Positions 8,799 to 17,419 of a stretch of DNA of 64,000 bases are shown piece by piece. Positions within the stretch are counted from its first letter, which is position 1. Every line of letters begins with the position of its first letter. Source of the stretch: Prostheceraeus crozeri (taxonomy: Eukaryota; Platyhelminthes; Polycladida; Euryleptidae). The DNA lies in assembly GCA_907163375.1 (NCBI GenBank), contig CAJQUW010000891.1:62001-126000 (forward strand), given 5' to 3'. A program made the translations under genes and the position numbers. The notes under the pieces were generated by a model that made no database searches, was not told where the DNA came from, and was given only the letters and a program-made list of their open reading frames with translations.

Positions 8799-10081
8799 AT
8801 GCAGAGTATCAATTCGGCTTTGTGTTTCTTCGATTCTCCCCCTCATCAAACAGACATCATCTCCTCAACAATTGTAGACATAGTCCCCACAACAAATATC
8901 GATGGTGACCAACAGCCTATTCAGTTTGATATACCTGCCAATCCTCAAGATTATATTGACTGTCAATCCATTGATTTAGAGTTGTGTATACAAATTAAGA
9001 AGACTGATGGCACAAATATTGATTCATCCAAGGAAAAAGTGGGATTGGCAAATCTTCCTATTGCCAGTCTGTTCTCAGATGTGCATCTAATATTAAATGA
9101 CAAACAGATTGAAGAAGGGATCGAGCATATTCATATGGAGCATACATACATACAATGGCGCAATTTCAAAAGCAAGCTAAACAGTCACACTTACAAGTTT
9201 CTGGGTGGTATGTTGATCAGCAAGGGAAATTTGATGATGTCTCAAATACAGGGTTAAAAAGACAAATGGATTTAACAGCGGATTCAAAGGAATTATACTT
9301 GAAAGGACCTGTCTATCTTGATTTCCTTCGTCAATCTAGATATCTGCTATCACAGGTTGAAATGCAAATAAAATTTATTCGTGCAAATCCTGAGTTCGCG
9401 TTAATGGCTTTTGGAGCTACAAACTATCAAGTCAACATAAGTAATGCCGTGCTCAATGTAAGGCGAGTAACAATTAACCCGTCAGTCATCAACGAGCATG
9501 CGACAGGATTGAGGAAAAACAATGCAATATATCTAGTTAATCACAGTGTGTTGACAAACTTCACAATTGGTGCGGGATCATCCTCTTATGCCTACCCAAA
9601 TATTTTTCCCACTGCAATGCCAAAGGCGGTGTATATCACATTTGTGGAAAATGATGCATTCATTGGTGCTTTTGAAAAGAATCCATTCAATTTCCAACAC
9701 TTTAATGTTAGCAAACTAGCACTCTACCAGCATGGGAAATTTGTATCTTGCAAAGCATATGAGCCTAATTTCAAAGATGGCAAGTTCGCATGTGAATATG
9801 GTTCTACTTTCACCGCCCTCAACATGTTTAATACAGATGATTCAAATGGAATTACAATGGATATGTACAAGAATGGCTACTTCTTCATTATGTACAACCT
9901 CACAGCAGATGCAGATCTAGGTGGTGAAAGCGTAGGAGTTACAAAGCCTGGAAATCTACGACTGGAGGTATCATTTGAGTCACATTTGAAGAAAACAATT
10001 ACTTGTCTCATTTACGCTATCTATGATAGCAAAGTTGAGATAACAAGAATGAGAGACGTGACTGTCAGCTATCAGAGATGA
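8799..10081 (+). pseudogene. Major capsid protein (double jelly-roll, hexon-like), one frameshift
   Basis: Two overlapping ORFs (8799-9257 and 9155-10081) together span about 425 codons, the size of Polinton/adintovirus hexon proteins (F54H12.2-like family in invertebrate annotation). Family signs include Ile-Gln-Phe-Asp-Ile-Pro-Ala-Asn and Asp-Tyr-Ile-Asp at the start, Val-Arg-Arg-Val-Thr-Ile-Asn-Pro in the middle, Asn-Pro-Phe-Asn-Phe-Gln-His-Phe-Asn, then Leu-Arg-Leu-Glu-Val-Ser-Phe-Glu near the end. The break lies at a CATA tetranucleotide run (about 9144-9155), a typical slippage site. Copy 2 has lost this gene. It would form the icosahedral shell. Confidence 0.75.
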
Positions 10082-10104
10082 GTAACTTAAGCAACATATA
10101 AATC

Positions 10105-10491
10105 TTGAGGAAAATGAGGAAAGCTCATCCCTACTCCAAGACAATATTTCTCGATGTCTTTTCTAGAGATAATTTACCTGATTCAATTCCTTTCTATCAT
10201 TGTTCGCTTATCATCAATACGGACACCAACAATCTTCCCGGAAAATATTGGATTGCTGTATACATCACTCGTTATAAAGTGGCCGAATATTTTGACTCTC
10301 TTAATCAACCTCGTTTACATGATATCGCATTATGGATGAACAGGTTCTCCTGGACTGTTAGGAAAGTGACATCGTTCCCACTTCAAAGTAATACATCTCT
10401 AATGTGCGGTGGCTATGTACTCTATTTTGTCAACGAGAAACCATTGAAAAATAACTGTAAAATTACTTTAGAACTATTTTCGAAAGACTGA
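10105..10491 (+). CDS. Adenain-type cysteine protease with altered His site
   Basis: A 128-aa ORF matching the adenovirus/Polinton maturation protease (Ulp1-like fold), which cleaves capsid precursors at Gly-Gly-type sites. Seen: Lys-Tyr48-Trp49-Ile-Ala-Val-Tyr-Ile where the family has the catalytic His before Trp; Glu61-Tyr-Phe-Asp64 for the acid; Pro-Leu-Gln94 for the oxyanion hole; and Ser-Leu-Met-Cys101-Gly-Gly-Tyr for the nucleophile. Tyr in place of His48 should abolish normal catalysis. The 128 aa is near the lower size limit for the family. A TATAAA lies at about 10096, and AATAAA at 10536-10541 follows the stop. Absent from copy 2. Confidence 0.78.
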   Translation: MRKMRKAHPYSKTIFLDVFSRDNLPDSIPFYHCSLIINTDTNNLPGKYWIAVYITRYKVAEYFDSLNQPRLHDIALWMNRFSWTVRKVTSFPLQSNTSLMCGGYVLYFVNEKPLKNNCKITLELFSKD

Positions 10492-10660
10492 TAAAAATGA
10501 TGTAATTCTTACTAAATATGTCGAAACAGTTTTGAAATAAAGTTTTATGTTATATCATTAACTTGCTCTCTTTTTACAAAACAAGGGTTTATAAGGAAAA
10601 CAAGAACATGTTCATATTTCATTATCTATTCACATATATACAAAATGTATAATTTGGTTT

Positions 10661-11215
10661 TCATGAAACATTTTTCAAATCACATACGATGGGAGGCACA
10701 TCACTTATGTCTTTAATGCCGGTTATCAAAATCTTTCCATTATGGAACACATAAACATGATATGGATGCCAGTTAGTCAATTGAGCTGCTGGAAATAACT
10801 CCACTTCATAAGTTAGATTATGTGATGATGTAACTTTACGGAAGTCATAGTGATAGTGCAATTCACATAACACGGTCATTGTCTTCACTTTCCAATCAGA
10901 TAATGAATCACCAAGTAAATGTTCCAAAGTAAAGTGCAGATATGAGAGATCACCCTCCATGACCCTTCCAATATATTGGATTGTTCCATTTGGAAAGAAT
11001 AGGATAGTGAGAGATTTATCCTTCCTCTGAATCCTCCATGTTAACATTGAGGGTCTTCCAAGATGTAAGCTCGTTGTCGGCTTCAATCTGCGTTTTATCA
11101 GTAACCATTGTTTTCGGTTGGGTATATTCCTCTCGATTTCTTGTAGATCGAGTTTTGAGTTTGCTTTTGTAGTTAACATCCGATTTACAACTTCCAACCG
11201 TTTGATGTCCTCCAT
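10661..11215 (-). CDS. TBP-like protein, copy 1
   Basis: A 184-aa minus-strand ORF. Two half-repeats are visible. The first has a Leu-Thr-Ile-Leu-Phe-Phe-Pro-Asn-Gly-Thr-Ile strand pair. The second has Val-Lys-Thr-Met-Thr-Val-Leu-Cys-Glu-Leu, then Tyr-Glu-Val-Glu-Leu-Phe-Pro-Ala, then Val-Tyr-Val-Phe-His-Asn-Gly-Lys-Ile-Leu-Ile-Thr-Gly. This order (strand, Tyr-Glu-x-Glu-Leu-Phe-Pro, Phe-x-x-Gly-Lys-Ile-x-x-Thr-Gly) is the signature of the TATA-binding-protein saddle. A gene of this size fits a TBP core. A 2-nt difference from copy 2 near 11200 gives this copy its own ATG but cuts it off from upstream coding sequence. Divergent TBP-like folds also occur in DNA repair proteins, so a role in transcription is inference. 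Confidence 0.6.
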   Translation of the reverse strand: MEDIKRLEVVNRMLTTKANSKLDLQEIERNIPNRKQWLLIKRRLKPTTSLHLGRPSMLTWRIQRKDKSLTILFFPNGTIQYIGRVMEGDLSYLHFTLEHLLGDSLSDWKVKTMTVLCELHYHYDFRKVTSSHNLTYEVELFPAAQLTNWHPYHVYVFHNGKILITGIKDISDVPPIVCDLKNVS

Positions 11216-11282
11216 CTTTAATGAATGACGTTATGTGTGGCAGTATCTCCCTTGTAAAGGTTTCCCATGTGACGTCACTGAA

Positions 11283-11640
11283 GCGTGATGAACAACAAGC
11301 GCAAAACTGACAAAAGCTGTACATTAACCCAATGTCCCATACAAGAGATTATGCTTCCAAAAGAATATCATATATAAAATGACATGCATGAAATGTCAAA
11401 AATTTTACATTGGAAGCTTGATAGGACCACTACATACATAAACGGGTTAAAGAGTACGTCACCATCAATCGCTGATCTGCACATAGACACCTTCAGCAAT
11501 GCGGTGAAAACACACGCAATATCAAAGTTGATATCATTGACCGGGACCATGATATTACAAATCTCAGACTCCGTGAAGCTGTTTATATAGATAAGTGTAA
11601 ACCTAAGTTAAACAGCCGGGCTGAGATGGAAGACTACAGA
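11283..11640 (+). pseudogene. Penelope-like element GIY-YIG endonuclease fragment
   Basis: Directly after the point where copy 1 departs from copy 2, the + strand carries, in shifting frames from about 11385, Cys-x-Lys-Cys-Gln-Lys-Phe-Tyr-Ile-Gly, later Leu-Arg-Leu-Arg-Glu-Ala-Val-Tyr-Ile, and then Cys-Lys-Pro-Lys-Leu-Asn-Ser. These are the start and end motifs of the GIY-YIG nuclease at the C-terminus of Penelope-like retroelements. Several frameshifts are present. The 68-aa ORF at 11384-11590 covers only the first half. Confidence 0.5.
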
Positions 11641-11978
11641 TATTTCTTATTTTACTAACTGCAATCTGTAGGTCCTTCTCAATTTCATTTCGAAATTTGT
11701 ACTTAAGTTAAAACTATGAAGTCATCATCCGTTTTATACTCCCTGATGATATTGACCGGTGGTCAATGAAATACGTATCGGAGTTTACTATAATTTGTCT
11801 AATTCGTACATTTTTCATATTTTCTATCAAAATAGACGCTTGGCCTATTCACAGATTTTCTAATTCTTTTATACTGCACGGTCAAGGCATTTTTTACAAC
11901 ACGTAATCAGACATAAACAAAACATAGGAAATCTCATTTTTAGAGAATACTTTGATTTTCTTCCCACTGGATTTACAT
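11641..11978. other. Non-coding spacer between copies
   Basis: AT-rich DNA with no supportable gene. It may include the 3' tail of the Penelope-like fragment and the left flank of copy 2; the window start prevents comparison with the sequence upstream of copy 1. Confidence 0.4.
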
Positions 11979-12628
11979 GTGGTTTTCTTTAATCCTGACA
12001 AACAAGAAGAGGAACTAACTAGAGCTCGGCCGACGCGCTGATTTTTAGTAGTCATTGAGTGTGCATTATTTTGTGAAAGTCTCATTTCCGGCCTCTATGA
12101 GTGGGGCTTTGTATTTCTGCTCTAAACTCACTGTACTGAGCTTTTCTTCATTCGCGCATCAAACGTGAATGGTGTTGAAAAGTAAATTATTCTTAGATAC
12201 TTGGGAAATATTTTGTGTCTATATATTTATGTCTCGATGAATTTCATTCAATGATCAATGTATGTGGCTAAATGTTTCGGAGATACTGAGAGCGATTGAA
12301 AATTTAGGGGAGGGGAGTTGAGTCATCCTTAGCTCCTTGTCCCCGAGTGCCTGGATCAGTAAGTCCAATGTATCTACTTACCCAGTCGCAGTTATATTCA
12401 CAAATATAATTTTGCTATATATTTGGTCATCCTGAATCTATCTGATGATTTTCTATCCACAGAGGAGAAGGATGCTCTGGCACTTGCACTTTCCATAACT
12501 TGAGCCACTTCCAAAATATTCATCAACAAAGAGAAAGCTTAGGCTGACTTTGTGTTCAAACAGGCTTCTGATTTCTATAATGTGAATGATGAAAGCGTCA
12601 GTAGTGAAAACTGTGCTCTACTACGAGT
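11979..12628. other. Non-coding leader of copy 2
   Basis: Equivalent to 1-650, with about one difference per 100 bases. No gene seen. Confidence 0.5.
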
Positions 12629-12801
12629 GAGATAGGTACATGGATAGGTACATGTAAAATCCAGTGTTATAGTTTGGTACATGGATAGGTACATGTATGA
12701 TCTAGTGTTATGAATAGGAACAGGGAATAGGTACATGTAGAAATAGCTGTGTTATGAATAGGAACATGTATGACTTCTGTCTTATTGGATAGGTACATGT
12801 G
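12629..12801 (+). repeat. Four degenerate ~42-bp repeats, copy 2
   Basis: Same array as 651-823, upstream of the copy 2 UBA/RING gene. Confidence 0.7.
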
Positions 12802-12914
12802 TTTAATAGACTGGGTTGAGTACATTGTGTTTCGGAACGTCTATGATCGAACTTGTGCGACTTGGTTCTGAGTACTTGGGTACGTACCGATAGACGTCCG
12901 CTGTTTGATTTTGA

Positions 12915-13295
12915 ATGAGTTTGCTCAATTGCGACTATTGTGACTATTGCAACCATTGTAATCAAGATGACAGTCACATTGATTTTCCTTTTTACGTAGA
13001 CAAACTAAGCTATAAATATGATGACATAGTATCCATCCCAACGTCCTGGGTTGTTGCAAGAGACCTTGGATATTCGTTCAAAGCTATGGAAACTGTAACA
13101 AATCTCAGTGAAAATATCAACGCTGGTGATTTAGTTGATCGACTAATGGATCTAGATAAGTATGCTATGAATAACAATTTGGATCGTAGGTGGATAGAGG
13201 ATTTCTCCATGCTACACTGCAATTATAGTGAAATTAGGAGGATGAAATTGGAACGATATGGAAAGAAGGAGACATTTGGCAGTGACTCCCAATAA
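12915..13295 (+). CDS. UBA-like domain ORF, copy 2 (IAP-like, 5' half)
   Basis: A 126-aa ORF. The N-terminus holds a Cys-x2-Cys-x2-Cys-x2-Cys run (Cys-Asp-Tyr-Cys-Asp-Tyr-Cys-Asn-His-Cys, residues 6-15). Residues about 40-90 carry the UBA-like helices described for copy 1, with Ala-Gly-Asp-Leu-Val-Asp-Arg-Leu-Met-Asp. It ends in TAA within the start of the RING frame. The 38-nt overlap in a different frame is identical in structure in both copies. Either two proteins are made, a ribosomal frameshift joins them, or one ancestral UBA-RING gene was broken before duplication. No intron consensus is needed to explain the arrangement. Confidence 0.55.
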   Translation: MSLLNCDYCDYCNHCNQDDSHIDFPFYVDKLSYKYDDIVSIPTSWVVARDLGYSFKAMETVTNLSENINAGDLVDRLMDLDKYAMNNNLDRRWIEDFSMLHCNYSEIRRMKLERYGKKETFGSDSQ

Positions 13296-13506
13296 AAGTG
13301 ACTTCAGAAGGAAATTAGAAGAAGAGACATTTAAATTATTATGTGAACAGAACTGCGTTAAATGTTTTAAACAGGAACGATCCCTTCTCTTTTCACCGTG
13401 TTCTCATAGCGTTATGTGTTCTACATGTTATGTACCCTCTGAAACTTCATCTTGTCCCCTTTGTGATCAAGAAATATTTTCAACAGTCACTGTATATCGT
13501 GCATGA
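13258..13506 (+). CDS. RING-finger protein (IAP/MDM2-type), copy 2
   Basis: An 82-aa ORF with a complete C3HC4 RING at residues about 33-72: Cys-Val-Lys-Cys, then Phe-Ser-Pro-Cys-Ser-His, Cys-Ser-Thr-Cys and Cys-Pro-Leu-Cys, closing with Gln-Glu-Ile. The short spacing and Pro-Cys-x-His centre are typical of the C-terminal RINGs of inhibitor-of-apoptosis and MDM2 proteins, which recruit E2 enzymes to ubiquitylate partners. Met1 lies inside the end of the UBA ORF. An IAP-like UBA-RING would suit suppression of host cell death, but no BIR domain is present, so that role is inference. Confidence 0.75.
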   Translation: MERRRHLAVTPNKSDFRRKLEEETFKLLCEQNCVKCFKQERSLLFSPCSHSVMCSTCYVPSETSSCPLCDQEIFSTVTVYRA

Positions 13507-13561
13507 TGAGTCATCATGCACGTCTGTGATTGGTCACTATTGTGTCTTTGTGTGGCTTTTC

Positions 13562-13571
13562 TATATAAGGA
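13562..13571 (+). promoter_or_regulatory. TATA box TATATAAGGA, copy 2
   Basis: Equivalent of 1596-1605; precedes the 207-aa Cys-rich ORF. Confidence 0.65.
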
Positions 13572-13616
13572 GGGCATTGTGCCGTTCTATTTCAAGCATA
13601 ATTTGAGGCTAATACA

Positions 13617-14240
13617 ATGTCAATCACCATGTCGTTCACTACCAACATTCCCATTTCAATAATTTACCGAAGTCAACTCTTCACCGGCAATATAATCTAT
13701 TCTGCCGTAAATATAACTGGCTATAAAGCGGATTTGGTGGATTTGATGGAGGAAACAGTTAAGTATTTCCGCTGCGGAGAGGACGTTGTGGTGCAGAGAA
13801 TGTCAGTGAGAGTTGTGAACAACGCTCTTACACGAGTTGCAAGATTTTGGCTCAATGTAGTATTTCGCCCACTAGCTCAAACTGAGAGTCTACCGGAATA
13901 CTCTCGCTGCTGCTGCAGCAGTATCCAACGGAAACTCAACACATGTCTCCATGACATTGTCACCTCAAGCTACTTTGACGAGAAGGGTGAGAAATGTAAA
14001 TTGGACTTGTTCAGTGGACCGCCATCAGTAAGCATCAATGTGGCTGCTCAAGGACATTCTGAGGTGATCAGTTTGCGGGCATACTATGCCAATATACTAA
14101 AGACTTTCCATTCAAAGCCCTGCTGTATGTACTGTCCTATTTCAAAGCATCTAATGAAAGACATTGAGCAGCTCATAACTGCTACAAATCAGACTCTAGC
14201 CGATGTGAGTGTATATCAGTTTCCTTCTTCAACTTGTTAA
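13617..14240 (+). CDS. Cys-rich unknown protein, long form, copy 2
   Basis: A 207-aa ORF starting at Met1 (13617) or Met5 (13629). The first 130 residues equal the truncated copy 1 product. The extra C-terminal 75 residues include Cys-Cys-Met-Tyr-Cys-Pro, which could bind metal. The stop (TAA, 14238-14240) lies 2 nt before the left end of a DNA transposon, so the original gene may have run on past the insertion site. I do not recognise a family. It has its own TATATAAGGA box and is the first gene after the UBA-RING unit. Confidence 0.55.
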   Translation: MSITMSFTTNIPISIIYRSQLFTGNIIYSAVNITGYKADLVDLMEETVKYFRCGEDVVVQRMSVRVVNNALTRVARFWLNVVFRPLAQTESLPEYSRCCCSSIQRKLNTCLHDIVTSSYFDEKGEKCKLDLFSGPPSVSINVAAQGHSEVISLRAYYANILKTFHSKPCCMYCPISKHLMKDIEQLITATNQTLADVSVYQFPSSTC

Positions 14241-14242
14241 GT

Positions 14243-16741
14243 CTGGAGCTTGGTGCTAAAAGGGCCTATGTCCAAAAACACTGTTTCCCGTAAATTGGAA
14301 TATAAGATTTAGATTGTCTCTGAAAATTAGGTAAAGACAAAGCTCCAATATAAATGCCATCGGTTATGTACCTTGGCATATTTATGATATAAAACCATCG
14401 TTTGTAAACAAATTTTCTCTTTATTCAGCGGAAATACGATGCATCAAAAAGTTGATTGTAGTGAAAATCCTGGACTTACGCCCTTTTAGCACTAAAGATG
14501 AGTCAGTTGGCGAAGTACTACTATTCATCCACTGCTTCCCCTGCAGTCAGATTTTGATAAAAGTACTGCGATGAACGAGAAATATATGGTAGAAGATCTT
14601 GGAGGTCAGTCAAGACGTTTGGAGGGACAGGTCTTTGTTCATTGTAAAGCGATTCCAAATTCCATAATAGTGGTCTTCCTTTGGCCTTTATACGAAAATC
14701 CACTGCACATGGAGCAGATTCAGAGTCGAAGGACGAGCGGTATGTAAAGATACCTGCTTCTGAGTTGTACTGCAACTCCCTCACAGTCAGCCAGTTTACT
14801 GGTTTTCCTTCAATGTCATGCTTCCTTTTCACAAGGGGACCTTGGAAACAGATTCTTCGAATTTTTGAAATGATCCTGATGCATTTCAACAACTTGGATT
14901 CTTGGTTTCCGGGGAATGCTACGTACAATATTATACCAGTCTCTTGGTATCTCGATAATTGAATTGGTGGCCTTTTTCTGTCTTTCTATAGCGGCATGAA
15001 TAGTATCTGCCTCCATGTGTGTGTGTGGCCCGGAATGAGGAATCTCTGCGTTATCTTTATCCCTCGTGATGCTGCAGCACTCATGTGCATCGCAGAAACT
15101 TGCATGTTTCGATTTTGGCCTCAGCAGCTGTCACTCCTCAGGCGAACATCTTTCACTGAAGATGGAAGGCTGTCGATGTATCTTAGTAGACACGATCCAA
15201 TTTCTTGTGAGCCCCGTCCAGCTATGGTTTGGTCCCACATATAATAAATTGACCGGGATTTGTTGTTGTGTGTTTCATAAACTGTTGAATTATACACGGC
15301 CAGTTGCCGCTTGTAGAAGGCTATACCCGTTTGGATGAAGGAACACTGAAGAACTTTTTGCAGATCGAATGAAGCTGTCACCACATGTTGTGAAGTTGAA
15401 GATTCAATTTTATCATTGCGATTCAAAGAGTAGGCAAGTTCTGCTTCCGCGTGATGTGCACTCCTTGCCTGTTCGATCTGTACCTTCTGTTCGTTCGTCG
15501 CATCAATTAACGAAGCTTTAAATGCATCGCATTTTTCACGTGTCGCTAGCTGGTGGGTGAAATGATAAATTGAACTCCTCGACGAAGATTTTTCGATAAA
15601 GATGGCTTTTTTGTGGTGGGATGTTCTTTGCTTCACAGTGTTCTTCATAAAGCCGATACATATGCTCGATGGATAGATGAGGGTTCAGGTACTTTTTCGC
15701 AGATTTTTCACGACTGTAATGACTTTCGTATGCTGGAAACATCTTAATGTGATCACGAATATTGTCAAGATCCACTTCCTTGATTTTTGGCTGCTGACCA
15801 TGCCTGTCTCTCTTGTCTTTTGGGATGATATTGCTGCTACCACTGAGTCTCTTTCTTTCAGAAATTACCCTTGCCTTTTTCCGTGATATTCCAAAGTAGC
15901 GCAGAACATAGGCAGACAAACTTCAGTTGGCTGACCTTCAACTAGAAGATAATATTTTCTCGCAGCTTTGTAGTCTCCTCGATCAGGCTAGCCAACAGTT
16001 GGTCTTGCTGCTCAGAGGAATGTTCGTAAAAGTCACTAAAAATATTTTCTCTGTTTTCTTCAATTACTGCTTCATAACATTTCATGCGACACGCTTCCCC
16101 ACATGGACTGCCCATAGTCTTCTCAATCACGATCTTTCCACTATGAATCACATACTTCAGTCCTTGCGCTCTTTGTGACTTAATAACGTTTCTTCTCCAC
16201 GTCGAAGGCCACCGAAGTCTCTTTCTACTTCTTCGACGTTCAATGGTCTCAGTTACTGGTGATGTGGGAATTTCATTAGGGCTTTGATGATCGGGCTGAG
16301 GTAGTGTATTCTCAGCATCAGAGTCAAGTGATTCATTGTCTTCGGACGACGAATGGACACACAATTCGACGATATTATCAAGCGATATTCGACGTCTCTT
16401 CATAATGCCAATCACAGTGGAGCAAAGAAGGGGAATCGAAGCTTCTGCTGACAATGACGACAAGCTTCTGAGCTGTCCACACACATAGTTTTCGATAATA
16501 GCCTCTCACTGCAGTGCAATAGCACTCACATAAGATTTTCAAGGACATAGGCCCTTTTAGCACTAAAGCTTGTTGCAGTTGCTTGGACATAGGCATTTGG
16601 AAATTTTATTTTGTGAAGCAGGATTGGGTCATTCGGGAATGATAATCACAAAGAAGCTGCATATCAAGTCACACTAGTAGTGGTGTGTAAATCTCAAAAT
16701 CGATCAAATTGGACATTGGCCCTTTTAGCACCAAGCTCCAG
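14243..16741. mobile_element. 2.5-kb DNA transposon with ~24-bp TIRs
   Basis: The ends are near-perfect inverted repeats starting CTGGAGCTTGGTGCTAAAAG, flanked by AAGT on both sides (14239-14242 and 16742-16745), which suggests a 4-bp target duplication. The palindromic core CTTTTAGCACTAAAG also recurs subterminally at about 14484-14498 and 16555-16569. The minus strand holds a frameshifted transposase. Copy 1 has no insertion here but also lacks the flanking DNA, so it is not clear whether the insertion preceded duplication. Confidence 0.75.
14521..16484 (-). pseudogene. DDE-type transposase, frameshifted
   Basis: Five minus-strand ORFs in order (15942-16484, 15536-15919, 15121-15648, 14816-15016, 14521-14928) form one protein. 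The N-terminal part has Arg-Lys-Arg-x-Arg then Trp-Arg-Arg-Asn-Val with a Cys-x3-Cys-x3-Cys cluster. The next has Phe-Pro-Ala-Tyr-Glu-Ser-His-Tyr and Tyr-Leu-Asn-Pro. The third has Cys-Asp-Ala-Phe, Phe-Asp-Leu-Gln-Lys-Val-Leu and Arg-Ser-Asp-Ser-Cys. The fourth has Gly-His-Thr-His-Met-Glu-Ala-Asp. Asp residues in Phe-Asp-Leu and Arg-Ser-Asp and the acidic Met-Glu-Ala-Asp are candidate catalytic residues. I recognise this as a widespread invertebrate transposase family but do not assign a superfamily. Confidence 0.65.
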
Positions 16742-16878
16742 AAGTGTTTTATGTAATTTTATAAGTACCAGCAACAAACTCTGCGTGATATGTGAATGCT
16801 TGCAAACTTTTGGGTATAATGTTGTAAGTACTAAGCAAAAATTGTAATTGTATTATCTATTTCCATATTAGAATAAAA

Positions 16879-17268
16879 ATGTCTGTAAAACGGAAGGCAT
16901 CTTCTCGTCAATCGAAACGCTCCTTCAAACCTTCAAGTCAGTTTAAAAAGGCGTTGCGAAAGTTAAACAGGATACATGATAATAAGAAGTGTAAATTGAT
17001 TCAAAATTCAAGTGATGATTTCATTCGCGATTTAGCTTTTGCAATACACAAATGTCTACCTATTTACAAGCCTCTACTGAATGCTGGCTCTTCCAATAGC
17101 ATAAAAAAGTTTTCAAATCCAAGGAGCAGTGATAAGAAAAGGCGAAATTTAATTCAGCGCGGTGGTGGTGGGCTTATAAGTATGTTACATGATATTGGAA
17201 ACTGTATTAATGGTGTAATCAATAGTCCGCTTGGAAGGATTGCAGCAACTGCTGCAATGTTAATATAA
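16879..17268 (+). CDS. Small basic protein with Gly-rich hydrophobic tail, copy 2
   Basis: A 129-aa ORF equal to 2077-2466 apart from a few substitutions, for example Gln for His near residue 42 and Cys for Tyr near residue 59. The same Gly-Gly-Gly-Gly block and hydrophobic tail are present. See the copy 1 entry for the reasoning on function. Confidence 0.6.
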   Translation: MSVKRKASSRQSKRSFKPSSQFKKALRKLNRIHDNKKCKLIQNSSDDFIRDLAFAIHKCLPIYKPLLNAGSSNSIKKFSNPRSSDKKRRNLIQRGGGGLISMLHDIGNCINGVINSPLGRIAATAAMLI

Positions 17269-17326
17269 CGTCAACGAATCATAAAATAACACGTCATCAC
17301 TTTGATCGATGAGTCATATATAGATG

Positions 17327-17336
17327 TATATAAGGA
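17327..17336 (+). promoter_or_regulatory. TATA box TATATAAGGA, copy 2
   Basis: Equivalent of 2525-2534; precedes the intact 243-aa gene. Confidence 0.65.
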
Positions 17337-17419
17337 AGACGCTTTAATGATATTTTATCACTTTCAAGTGACAATTCATTTGCGCTGGTTGAAAGCTCCG
17401 AATTAGTACTTGTTGAAAC

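Larger units (their letters stand above)
1..11282 (+). mobile_element. Polinton/Maverick copy 1 (5' end outside window)
   Basis: This segment carries the Polinton/adintovirus gene set in order: UBA and RING pieces, packaging ATPase, chromodomain integrase, minor and major capsid proteins, adenain-type protease and, on the minus strand, a TBP-like gene. Base 1 aligns with base 11979, and similarity continues to 11282 (equivalent to 23081), broken by a few large indels. Aligned parts differ at roughly 1-2% by eye. The polymerase is missing: the sequence departs from copy 2 just upstream of the TBP-like gene and runs into a Penelope-like endonuclease fragment. Because the window starts inside the repeat, neither the left terminus nor a terminal inverted repeat can be seen. 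Confidence 0.85.
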
